NCBI GenBank assembly: GCA_023265535.1 | Contig: JAHFTI010000084.1 | Coordinates: forward strand, 1-11,147 | Direction: 5' to 3' | Length of the DNA stretch: 11,147 bases | Origin: Opitutaceae bacterium | GTDB taxonomy: Bacteria; Verrucomicrobiota; Verrucomicrobiia; Opitutales; Opitutaceae | Part shown: positions 1 to 6,385 of the stretch, one piece after another | Position numbering within the stretch: the first letter of the stretch is position 1 | Layout of the letters: each line of letters begins with the position of its first letter | Translations under genes and position numbers: made by a program | Notes under the pieces: generated by a model | Database searches by the model: none | The model's input: the letters and a program-made list of their open reading frames with translations, nothing else | Told to the model about the DNA's origin: nothing

Positions 1-812
1 GGGGTCGTCCCCACATAGAAGAAGGGCGTCACCTCCACCGTGTACATGCCCGGCTCGAGATCGAGCAGCAGCGCGGGCTCGCGACGGTTCTTCGGGGCGA
101 AGCCCGTGGCGGCGATGGCCGTCTCGTCATAGTAGGTCGCGGTCGGGTGCTCGTCGTCGGTCTGCCCCTTGCTCGCGGTCCAGTCGTCGCAGGCCATGAT
201 GAACTTCGAGGCCGAGCCGACGCGATAGAGCTTAAGCATGGGATCGCTCATCACTCCCGTGAGCCCGTAGGTGGCGAGATTGGGGCCCTGGGCGCGCACG
301 AGAACCCGCTTGGTCTTGCCCGGATCGCCCGTGATCACAAAGCCGCCGACCAACGCGTTCGACGTGGTGGCGTAGGCGCGCGTCGACACATTGACCAGCT
401 TGGCCGTGCCGCCCGCCTGGGTCTCATAGACCTCGACGAGACCGGTGCCCGTGGTGTTGCCCACACCCGTCACGGTGGCCGTGTACATGCCGGGGCTCAG
501 CGGGGTGAGCAGGGCGGAGTCCTTGTTGCTCGTCAGTGAAAAGGCGTTCAGCGCAGTGGTCGCCGAGCTGATGGCCGCGGCGTTGGGCTGGGTGTTCCAA
601 TCATCGACGGTCGTGAGCACCAGCGAGGGGGCGATCTGGTCGAGCTTGATCTGTGGGTCGGCGAGCACGCCGGGCACACCGAACTGTCCCAGCGAGGGTC
701 CCACCGCGCGGATGAGCACTTCCTTCTGGCCGGTGCCCTCGATGGCGAAACCGGCGATCAGGGCCTGATGATCGGTCTCCTTCCCGACGAAGGCACGCGT
801 GGACACGTTGAC
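1..812 (-). repeat. Two tandem protein-level repeats in the metalloprotease C-terminus
   Basis: Unit 1 starts at V549 (base 812) with VNVSTRAF and unit 2 at V688 (base 395) with VNVSTRAY, a period of 139 residues. Both then share, in order, an 'AGF/GGF.I.G..K.VLIRA.GP.L' strand block, a G-V-x-x-DP block, a DDW motif, a CDDW/VDDW-to-ALLL/ALLT segment and PGMYT. Unit 2 is cut by the window edge shortly after PGMYTVEVT. The units are similar in protein but clearly diverged in DNA, so this is an old duplication. They probably form beta-sandwich surface or secretion modules; that function is inferred. Confidence 0.8.
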
Positions 813-2456
813 CATGGTGCCGGCAGCCACCGGATCGGTCACCTGGTGGCGGTACTGCGACACCTCAAAGCCGGTCAGGTCGAGTGTCCTGGCATTGAAG
901 CTGGGATTCGCGGAATTCTCAGCCGCGCCAACGGGCATGTTCACGCCAGCCTCACTGGCAACGATGTTGGGATTGCTGAAATAGCTGAGCCGCTGCCCGG
1001 GTGAGTAGGCCATGATTGTCCGGTATTGAATGCCATTCTGGCCGTAAAAGCGGTAGCCGTAGGAGAAGGGAAACGCGCCTTCCTCAAGAACGACCTGTCC
1101 CTGCGCATTCGTGCCCGTGGCATTCTCCCGGTCATGATGTGCCCCGAAGTTGTGCCCCATCTCATGTGCCACGAGATTGTAGCCGAGGGTATAGGAGTAG
1201 GTGACCACACTGAAGGCCCAGTCATCATTGAAGAGGTACAGGTGTTCACTGCCCACGGAGGGGGCCGTCAGCATCGGGGCCACTCCGATCTTTCCACCAC
1301 TGTTCTCACGGCGAAGCATGAGGCACACCAGGTCAGCCCCCACGGCGTCGCGGCGGTCCAGGATGGAATCCAACACGCCGTCTCCAGGGGTTCCAAGCTG
1401 GGTCAATGCAGTGCTGTTAAGCACATCGGCAGCCGGAAGGTTTTCATTGTAGTTGACCAGGTCGGTCGCAACGACGCGGAGGCCAAGATTGATCTCACTG
1501 CGCAGAAAGTCATCGTTCGTTGAAGTCACGATGGCATCCACGCGGGTCAGGACGGCGGCACGGCGCGCCTCGGCAGTGCTGCCGACTAGGCCGTCCTCGA
1601 CAGCCTGCGTGTAGAGAAACAGCGCATCCACCTGCACCTTGGGCCCGACCAGGGCACCCACTGCGGTCGGAGCGATAGAACTTTGCCCGCCCAGCTGCGC
1701 GGCGGCCACCTGGCCTGCAGCACGCGCTTTCAGCCGCTCCTGATGCTGCAACGCCTTGCGGGCAAGCTCGGCTTGGGTGACCGAGTGCGGGGGACGCACG
1801 AAAGTGCCGGCATCGCAGCCTGTCTCCTGGTTCTGGTCTGCCTCGTAGAGCAACATCTCGGAGGCTCCCGTGGGCTCCACCACGTAATGGCGCAGCACGG
1901 GGGCCGCACCCGGAGAAGCCACGAAGCCCGTCTCGGTGACCTCAAGGGCAAACTGCCCCTCAGCACCGCCGGCCAGGATCACACGGCTACCCGCTTGTCC
2001 CTCGATGGCACCCACCGACACAAAACGCACCGCATCGAGCATCTCGCTGCGCTTCACCTGCACCGTCACATTGCGTCCATCTGGCAAGGGAAGGGAGTAG
2101 GTCCCCTCGCCTTCAGGCTTCCAGAGCGGAGAACCTTTCCCGTTCAACATGGCGGCATCGACGCGCACATAGGAAACGTGGCTCGCCCCCCTGGGCAGAC
2201 CGGCTTCCATCTTCTCGGCCCAGGCTGGCCTCGGCACGTATGCCATAAGGGCCGCGGGAAAGTCAGGGCGCCCGGCAGGAGCAGCCTGCGGCGAACCCTG
2301 AGAGGGAAGTCCTGACGGCGGCTGCGCACCTGGCGCAGCTGTGATCGGCAAGGGCGCAAGGCTCGCAGTGCGAGAGGGCCCTCCCTGGAACATTAAAAAC
2401 AGGCCACCGGCAACAAGCCCGGCGCAAACACCCAACACAATACGGGAGGTCTTCAT
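1..2456 (-). CDS. Secreted reprolysin-like (M12B-type) zinc metalloprotease with C-terminal tandem repeats; 3' end off the left edge
   Basis: The frame is open from ATG at 2456 to the left edge (at least 818 residues, no stop seen). Residues 1-25 (MKTSRIVLGVCAGLVAGGLF...) look like a signal peptide or signal anchor, followed by a Pro/Gly/Ala-rich linker and a probable pro-region. The catalytic domain starts near residue 273 and carries HEMGHNFGAHHD at 431-442, matching the metzincin consensus HExxHxxGxxHD: zinc ligands H431, H435 and H441, catalytic base E432. TIMAY at 480-484 is a plausible Met-turn (M482). Two repeats of about 139 residues follow, from V549 and V688; such repeats occur at the C-termini of many verrucomicrobial secreted proteins. 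C214 in the pro-region could act as a cysteine switch (speculative). No Shine-Dalgarno is seen. The expected role is extracellular or periplasmic proteolysis; the substrate is unknown. The family call is strong, the exact subfamily is not. Confidence 0.88.
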   Translation of the reverse strand, partial: MKTSRIVLGVCAGLVAGGLFLMFQGGPSRTASLAPLPITAAPGAQPPSGLPSQGSPQAAPAGRPDFPAALMAYVPRPAWAEKMEAGLPRGASHVSYVRVDAAMLNGKGSPLWKPEGEGTYSLPLPDGRNVTVQVKRSEMLDAVRFVSVGAIEGQAGSRVILAGGAEGQFALEVTETGFVASPGAAPVLRHYVVEPTGASEMLLYEADQNQETGCDAGTFVRPPHSVTQAELARKALQHQERLKARAAGQVAAAQLGGQSSIAPTAVGALVGPKVQVDALFLYTQAVEDGLVGSTAEARRAAVLTRVDAIVTSTNDDFLRSEINLGLRVVATDLVNYNENLPAADVLNSTALTQLGTPGDGVLDSILDRRDAVGADLVCLMLRRENSGGKIGVAPMLTAPSVGSEHLYLFNDDWAFSVVTYSYTLGYNLVAHEMGHNFGAHHDRENATGTNAQGQVVLEEGAFPFSYGYRFYGQNGIQYRTIMAYSPGQRLSYFSNPNIVASEAGVNMPVGAAENSANPSFNARTLDLTGFEVSQYRHQVTDPVAAGTMVNVSTRAFVGKETDHQALIAGFAIEGTGQKEVLIRAVGPSLGQFGVPGVLADPQIKLDQIAPSLVLTTVDDWNTQPNAAAISSATTALNAFSLTSNKDSALLTPLSPGMYTATVTGVGNTTGTGLVEVYETQAGGTAKLVNVSTRAYATTSNALVGGFVITGDPGKTKRVLVRAQGPNLATYGLTGVMSDPMLKLYRVGSASKFIMACDDWTASKGQTDDEHPTATYYDETAIAATGFAPKNRREPALLLDLEPGMYTVEVTPFFYVGTT

Positions 2457-2639
2457 GGGAGAGTGACGATCTACCTACAAATTGCCGCAAAGCCCCCGTT
2501 CGAGCAACTATTTACGAAATGAAAGTAAGGTAAAAATTCCAGACCCTTTGCAATTGACTACAAGGCAGATCCGCGAAACCCCGCGCGACATCCAAACTTG
2601 TCGGCATCCCCAGCTTCCAGCTCTGCCGCAGCAGCGGCA
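2457..2639 (-). promoter_or_regulatory. Non-coding gap upstream of the metalloprotease, with an AT-rich presumed promoter
   Basis: The DNA at about 2509-2560 is distinctly AT-rich compared with its surroundings, as expected for a promoter firing toward the protease at 2456. On the minus strand TAAATA (2509-2514) could be a -10 element, and TTTTTA (2531-2536) lies 16 bp upstream, but neither matches the consensus well. No convincing gene is present; the short plus-strand frame across this gap has no recognisable features. Placing a promoter here is an inference from gene order and base composition. Confidence 0.3.
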
Positions 2640-2671
2640 CCCTCCGAAGCTGCTGGAGCAGCGTAGGAGGG
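2640..2671 (-). terminator. Hairpin immediately after the ftsY stop codon
   Basis: One base beyond the ftsY stop, the arms CCCTCC (outer) and GCTGC (inner) pair with GCAGC and GGAGGG around a TCCA loop. The result is a 14-position stem with 12 paired positions. There is no T-run after it on the minus strand, so it is not a classical intrinsic terminator. It could still stop transcription with Rho or protect the 3' end of the ribH-nusB-ftsY message. Confidence 0.45.
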
Positions 2672-2672
2672 C

Positions 2673-3608
2673 TCAGCTCGCGTCCTTGTCCAGGCCGAAG
2701 ACGGCGCGCGAGTAACTCTCAGCCGAGAAGGGCTGCAGGTCCTCGGGCTTTTCGCCGAGGCCGAGGAAATAGATGGGCAGCTTCAACTCGCGCCAGATGC
2801 CCACGAGAGCTCCGCCGCGGCTGGTGCCGTCGAGCTTGGTGACGACCAGGCCCGTGAGTCCGAAACTCTGGTGAAAGACCTTTGCCTGCTCGATGGAATT
2901 GGTGCCGAGAGACCCATCGACCACCAGCCAGCGGTGGTGCGGCGCGGAGGCGTCGTGCTTCTGCAGCACGCGGCGGATCTTCGCCAGTTCCTCCATGAGG
3001 TTCGACTTGGTGTGCAGGCGGCCTGCCGTGTCGACAATCAGGAAGTCGCGCCCGCGGGCCTTGGCAGCCTGGTAGGCGTCGAAGGCGACGGCGGCGGAGT
3101 CGGCACCGGTGTGCGCGGCGACGATGTCGAGCTCGAGGCGGGTGGCCCAGCTCTTGAGCTGCTCCACGGCGGCGGCGCGGAAGGTATCGCAGGCGGCGAG
3201 AGTCACGCCCTTGCCATCCTGTTTCAGCAGCCAGCCGAGCTTGGCGGAGGTCGTGGTCTTGCCTGAGCCGTTCACGCCGATGAGACAGATCACGGTCGGG
3301 CCGGTGCCCGGGGGATTGGGCTTCAGCTCGGCCTCGCAACCGGCCAGGGCGCGCACGAGCACCGCCGCCCCGATCTCGGCGGCCTGGCGCCCCTGCAGCT
3401 CCTTGTCCTTGCGGTAGGCCTTCTTGATTTCCTCGAGGATCTCCTCGGTGGTCTGCACCCCGAAATCGGCTCCGAAGAGGGCCTCCTCTAGCGTCTCCAG
3501 CGAGGACGCGTCGATGCTGCGCCCGCCAAAGATGCCGCGTGTCTTCTCGGTGATCGCGGCGACGGTCTTGGCCAGGCCGTCCTTGAATTTGCGAAAGAGG
3601 CCGAACAT
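2673..3608 (-). CDS. ftsY: Signal recognition particle receptor FtsY
   Basis: This 311-residue GTPase docks SRP-bound ribosomes at the inner membrane so that membrane proteins are inserted co-translationally. It is essentially the NG core: an N-domain helical bundle (about 1-95), then the G domain with P-loop GVNGSGKTT (111-119), DTFRAAAVEQL (141-151), DTAGR (193-197), TKLDG (257-261) and the closing GLGEKPEDLQPF (283-294). It lacks the long acidic A-domain found in E. coli FtsY, which is normal in many phyla. One departure is DGSLGTNS at 231-238, where SRP GTPases usually have DAxxGQNA. ATG at 3608 directly follows the nusB stop with no spacer and no Shine-Dalgarno, so translation is probably coupled to nusB. 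Confidence 0.97.
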   Translation of the reverse strand: MFGLFRKFKDGLAKTVAAITEKTRGIFGGRSIDASSLETLEEALFGADFGVQTTEEILEEIKKAYRKDKELQGRQAAEIGAAVLVRALAGCEAELKPNPPGTGPTVICLIGVNGSGKTTTSAKLGWLLKQDGKGVTLAACDTFRAAAVEQLKSWATRLELDIVAAHTGADSAAVAFDAYQAAKARGRDFLIVDTAGRLHTKSNLMEELAKIRRVLQKHDASAPHHRWLVVDGSLGTNSIEQAKVFHQSFGLTGLVVTKLDGTSRGGALVGIWRELKLPIYFLGLGEKPEDLQPFSAESYSRAVFGLDKDAS

Positions 3609-4055
3609 TTACTGGGCGGGCTTGCGGGCGTCGCGGCCCAGCTGGTCCTTCAGGCGGTCGAGGATGCCGTTGATGAAGCGCTTCGCGTCCATGTTGGAAA
3701 ATTCCTTGGACAGGTCGATGGCCTCGTTGATGGAAACGACCGGCGGAATGTCCTTGCGGTAGAGCATCTCGAAGATGGCCATGCGCAGGATGGCGAGGTC
3801 GATGCGCGCGATGCGGTCGAACTCCCAGTTGTGCGACAGCGTGCGGATGTGGCCGTCAATCTCCTCGGCGTGCTCGATGGCGCCGTGGATGATCTCCTCG
3901 CCAAAGGCATAGTGGTCGCGGGGCTGCTCCTGCTGCTCGAAGAAACTGGTGAGGTCGGCGGCGAGGTTCTCGGGCTTGTTGATGCTCCAGGAGAACAGGT
4001 ATTGCATGGCGGCGCGACGGCCGTCCCTGCGTTGTGCGAAAAGGGCTTTGCTCAT
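3609..4055 (-). CDS. nusB: Transcription antitermination factor NusB
   Basis: This 148-residue protein is the all-helical RNA-binding factor that, with NusE (S10), binds boxA and supports antitermination in rRNA operons. Family features are the N-terminal R-R-x-A-M-Q-Y-L-F-S-W segment (13-23), ARIDLAILRMAIFEML (83-98) and the C-terminal PPVVSINEAIDLSKEF (104-119) followed by FINGILDRL (127-135). I chose ATG at 4055 (MSKALFAQRR...) because it gives the usual family length and makes an ATGA overlap with the end of ribH. A TTG-started extension to 4139 would lie entirely within ribH and adds unconserved Arg/Pro-rich sequence. The stop codon abuts the ftsY start. Confidence 0.95.
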   Translation of the reverse strand: MSKALFAQRRDGRRAAMQYLFSWSINKPENLAADLTSFFEQQEQPRDHYAFGEEIIHGAIEHAEEIDGHIRTLSHNWEFDRIARIDLAILRMAIFEMLYRKDIPPVVSINEAIDLSKEFSNMDAKRFINGILDRLKDQLGRDARKPAQ

Positions 4056-4528
4056 GACTTGGAGAGACGGCGTTTGAGGGTGGCCATTTCTAGGGCGGAA
4101 AGGGCGAATTCGGCGCCGCGGGGCACCTTGCCGAAGCAACGGTCGTCGGCCTGGGACTGCTTCTCGGCGACGACGATGCCATTGATCACGGGCGTCTTCA
4201 GCGAGAGGGAAAGGTGCTGCAGCGCGTGGGTGGCGGCGTCGGCGATGAGCTCGTAGTGGATGGTGTCGCCGCGGATCAGCACGCCGAGGGCGATCAGCAC
4301 GTCGAACTTCCTGCGACCGGCGAGCAGCTGCAGGGCGGAGGGCAGCTCATTGGAGCCGGGCACGCGGACCACCTCGATCGAACGTTCCTTCACACCCGCC
4401 TCGAGCAGCTGTGCGCGCACCTGGGCGAGCAGGGAATCGACATGCTTTTCGTTGAAACGCGCCGCCGCCACGCCGACACGGAGACCGGCGCCGGAGAAAC
4501 GCTGCACACTGGGAACGGAGAGACTCAT
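4052..4528 (-). CDS. ribH: 6,7-dimethyl-8-ribityllumazine synthase (lumazine synthase)
   Basis: This 158-residue enzyme condenses 5-amino-6-ribitylamino-uracil with 3,4-dihydroxy-2-butanone 4-phosphate, the penultimate step of riboflavin synthesis; the family forms pentamers or 60-mer capsids. Visible motifs are AARFN (22-26), VRVPGSNELP (54-63), ALGVLIRGDTIHYE (80-93, with the likely catalytic H91) and PRGAEFALSALEMA (136-149). The usual GNKG stretch is replaced by GKVPRGAE, keeping R137. ATG at 4528 (MSLSVPSVQRF) fits the family length; the alternative TTG at 4612 adds an unconserved 28-residue extension and coincides with a promoter-like TTGACA. The 3' end overlaps nusB by ATGA. No FMN riboswitch fits in the short leader. 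Confidence 0.95.
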   Translation of the reverse strand: MSLSVPSVQRFSGAGLRVGVAAARFNEKHVDSLLAQVRAQLLEAGVKERSIEVVRVPGSNELPSALQLLAGRRKFDVLIALGVLIRGDTIHYELIADAATHALQHLSLSLKTPVINGIVVAEKQSQADDRCFGKVPRGAEFALSALEMATLKRRLSKS

Positions 4529-4660
4529 GGGAAAGACCTGATAGACGAAGGCGCTTTGCGCGTGTGCGCAACCGCAAAGCCTCAGGTTCCGCACAGCACC
4601 TGCGCTTGTCAATCCCGGCGCCCGGTTGAAATGGCCCGGCGGGAACGCTTGGAGAGCCGC
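4529..4660 (-). promoter_or_regulatory. ribH leader: TTGACA box and inverted repeat
   Basis: On the minus strand a consensus -35 hexamer TTGACA lies at 4612-4607. The hexamer 17 bp downstream (GAACCT, 4589-4584) is a poor -10, so promoter activity is uncertain. Between it and ribH there is a perfect 8-bp inverted repeat, GCTTTGCG (4580-4573) and CGCAAAGC (4560-4553), with a 12-base loop. An alternative nested stem TTGCGC/GCGCAA with loop ACAC uses part of the same bases. The repeat ends 24 bases before the ribH ATG. It may be a leader hairpin or an operator. Confidence 0.4.
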
Positions 4661-5131
4661 TCAGGCCTGGTCGCGATAATCCACCGCGAAGCTCTCGAGC
4701 ACGGTGCCATCCTCGGCGAGCAGCGTGAGGTAAACCTTGAAGATGCGGGGCGGGGTGACGGGCTTGTTGCCGGTGAGGCTGCCGGTGCCTGAAGGAGTCA
4801 GGATTGCGAAGGCACTCCCCGTCTTTTGCGGAGGATTCCAGCGGGCGCTGGCGCGTGCGGCATCGGCTGCGGCGGGCTTCTTCTTGGCCGTGTAAAAGGA
4901 GAGGACAAAGACATTGTTCTCCACACGCAGGCCGAGCCAGGTGCCATTCGCGCGGGGGATGGCCACTCCGGGGATCTTGCCTTCTTCCTCCTCGGCGGCG
5001 GCCGCGCTGACAGCTGCGGGGGGGCCGGACTTGGGGGCAGCAGGCTTGGAGGGGGCTGCCAGCAGGAGGGACGGGCACAGGAGGCCGGACACCAGCACAA
5101 GGGACAGGCCAAGACGGCTCAGGGGGCTCAT
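4661..5131 (-). CDS. Secreted or periplasmic protein of unknown function
   Basis: I do not recognise this 156-residue protein. It starts with a clear signal peptide (R6, then a hydrophobic run to about residue 24, likely cleaved near LLLAA, 22-26). C19 is not in a convincing lipobox. A low-complexity Ala/Pro/Lys segment (27-45) and an acidic patch EEEE (47-50) follow. The rest (about 52-156) looks like a small folded beta-rich domain, with WLGLRVENNVFVLSFYTAKK (65-84), FAILTPSGTGS (108-118) and FKVYLTLLAEDGTVLESFAV (131-150). It lies just downstream of a strong terminator and 132 bases upstream of ribH, so it may have its own promoter. I found no convincing -35/-10 pair in the 70-base gap before it, and no Shine-Dalgarno. 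It is probably real because of the signal peptide and protein-like composition. Confidence 0.75.
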   Translation of the reverse strand: MSPLSRLGLSLVLVSGLLCPSLLLAAPSKPAAPKSGPPAAVSAAAAEEEEGKIPGVAIPRANGTWLGLRVENNVFVLSFYTAKKKPAAADAARASARWNPPQKTGSAFAILTPSGTGSLTGNKPVTPPRIFKVYLTLLAEDGTVLESFAVDYRDQA

Positions 5132-5201
5132 GACGGCAAGGATGCCCCGAATTCACCGGGCTGCAAGCAGTTCCCAGAGCGGGCGCCTCATTTACATCCA
5201 A

Positions 5202-5230
5202 TAAAAAACCCCGGTCTTGAGGACCGGGGT
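5202..5230 (-). terminator. Rho-independent terminator of the exbB-to-coiled-coil operon
   Basis: On the minus strand ACCCCGGTC, a 5-base loop (CTCAA) and GACCGGGGT form a perfect 9-bp GC-rich stem. It is followed directly by a run of T (complement of the six A at 5203-5208). It sits 21 bases after the stop codon of the last operon gene, which places the operon's 3' end here. Confidence 0.92.
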
Positions 5231-5250
5231 CTTGAAAACGTTCGGCTGCC

Positions 5251-5790
5251 TTACTTGGCCGGGGGAGGCGTGACAGGAACCTGGGAGACGGCGAGGGAGC
5301 TCTCGTCAGCCTTGCGAACCATCAGTTCCGTCAGGCGCTGGATCTCGAGTTCGGCATTGCGGCGGGCGATGCGGGCGAGTTCGAGTTCGCGGGTGGCGTC
5401 GAGGTAATCGCGGTTGGACTGCTCCTTCTTCTTGCGAAGGGCCGCGATCTCCTTTTCCAGGGCACCGATCTTGGCGGTGTGCTCGCTGGAAACCTTGATG
5501 GCGTCATCCGTCTCGTCCTGGATCTTCTTGCCCTGGTCGTTCCACTTGGTGACGCGCTCGGTCTCCTTCTTGAGTTCCTCGGCGGCGCGTTCCTCGGCCT
5601 TCTTGGTGGCGTCGAGGCGAGCACGGGCTTCGAGGGCTTCCTTGCGCTCCTTCTCGAGTTTGTCAGCAGCCTCGATCTTGGCCTTCTTGTCGAGGGCCGC
5701 CTTCTTGGCCTCCTCGACGTGCGAGAAGTAGAAGAAGAGGAAGAGGCCGATGCCGGCGAGCGGGGCGATGAAATAGAGCCACTTTTTCAT
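5251..5790 (-). CDS. Single-pass membrane coiled-coil protein, last gene of the TonB operon
   Basis: I do not recognise this 179-residue protein. MKKW is followed by one hydrophobic helix (about 5-23). The positive N-terminus suggests an N-in orientation with the rest in the periplasm. Residues 25-160 are almost continuous Lys/Glu/Ala/Arg-rich helix with heptad character (such as EAADKLEKERKEALEARARL, 40-59), interrupted only near TKWNDQGKK (81-89). A short Pro-rich tail (VPVTPPPAK, 171-179) ends it. It has the same architecture as the gene just upstream but little obvious sequence match beyond composition. It starts 26 bases after that gene and is followed by the operon terminator. By architecture it could be a periplasmic rod or spacer working with TonB/ExbBD, in the manner of the TolA helical domain; that is inference. 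The leader has no Shine-Dalgarno but carries TAAACCCT. Confidence 0.85.
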   Translation of the reverse strand: MKKWLYFIAPLAGIGLFLFFYFSHVEEAKKAALDKKAKIEAADKLEKERKEALEARARLDATKKAEERAAEELKKETERVTKWNDQGKKIQDETDDAIKVSSEHTAKIGALEKEIAALRKKKEQSNRDYLDATRELELARIARRNAELEIQRLTELMVRKADESSLAVSQVPVTPPPAK

Positions 5791-5816
5791 GGGTAATGGG
5801 TCTGGAATTAAAGGGT

Positions 5817-6362
5817 TTAGGAGGTGGGCTTGGTCTTGAGCGTGGTCAGTTCCTTGATCGCGCGCTTCACATCAGAGTCAGCCTTGTCGATCTTGTCGGC
5901 GGTGACGGTGATGGCCTTGGCATTGGCCTCGGCCTTCTTGACGTATTCCTTGACGAAAGCCTGTTCGGCGGCGACGGCCTTGATGTTGGCCTCAACCTTG
6001 CTGATCTCGTCCTTGAGGACCTCGACCTCCTTGGTGAGACGCTCCTGCTGGGCGGCGAGCTTGTACTGCTCGCTGCGAAGCTTGTTGCGGTTCTCGATGG
6101 CGGCCTCGCGATCCTCCTTCTCCTTCTTTTCCTTGGCCTGCTTGGCCTCACGTTCGGCCTTGCGCTTGGCATTGGCCTCAACGGCCATCTCAATCGCCTT
6201 TTGGCGATTGGCCTTGTCGGTGGCCTGCTTTTCGAGGCGGGCGTTCTCAACGGCGATCTTGGCGTCGTTGATCTTCTTCTCGTATTCAGCCTTGAAGCCG
6301 TACCAGTAGCCGAAGAAGGCCAGGACGAGGACGGCAGGGGAGATAAAGTATGCTTTGTTCAT
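5817..6362 (-). CDS. Single-pass membrane coiled-coil protein, TolA-stalk-like composition
   Basis: This 181-residue protein has MNK, one hydrophobic helix (about 4-22), then a long charged helix to the C-terminus. The segment AKRKAEREAKQAKEKKEKED (65-84) is typical of the low-complexity K/A/E stalk of TolA, but there is no globular C-terminal domain like TolA domain III. A second heptad-rich stretch, roughly 98-140 (KLAAQQERLTKEVEVLKDEI at 101-120), is more regular. The N-in, C-out orientation is inferred from the basic N-terminus. It starts 23 bases after the TPR gene and precedes a gene of the same design, so the two products may pair as a hetero-oligomeric coiled coil. I know no named family for it. 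Low-complexity composition means database similarity to TolA-like proteins could be misleading. Confidence 0.85.
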   Translation of the reverse strand: MNKAYFISPAVLVLAFFGYWYGFKAEYEKKINDAKIAVENARLEKQATDKANRQKAIEMAVEANAKRKAEREAKQAKEKKEKEDREAAIENRNKLRSEQYKLAAQQERLTKEVEVLKDEISKVEANIKAVAAEQAFVKEYVKKAEANAKAITVTADKIDKADSDVKRAIKELTTLKTKPTS

Positions 6363-6385
6363 GGCTTTGGGCGTCTTTGAAAGGA

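Noticed and set aside
147..2315. Several plus- and minus-strand frames of 60-210 residues inside the left 2.4 kb
   Set aside because: All overlap the metalloprotease, whose frame is open throughout and carries a complete zinc-protease signature.
2482..2715. 77-residue plus-strand open frame in the gap beside ftsY
   Set aside because: It has no motif, a Pro/Arg/Gln-rich composition, runs into ftsY antisense, and has no supporting start signal.
4052..4612. Longer ribH starting at TTG 4612
   Set aside because: The added 28 residues are not lumazine-synthase-like, and the TTG is part of a TTGACA promoter-like box; ATG at 4528 fits the family.
4529..4660. FMN riboswitch before ribH
   Set aside because: The leader is too short and none of the conserved FMN-aptamer blocks is visible.
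4347..5201. 284-residue minus-strand open frame across ribH and the small secreted protein
   Set aside because: It runs in another frame over two better-supported genes and is Arg/Pro/Ser-rich without any motif.
5796..6380. 194-residue plus-strand open frame rich in Leu and Gly
   Set aside because: It is antisense to the coiled-coil gene; the leucines come from reverse-complemented Lys/Glu codons (CTT, CTC, TTC).
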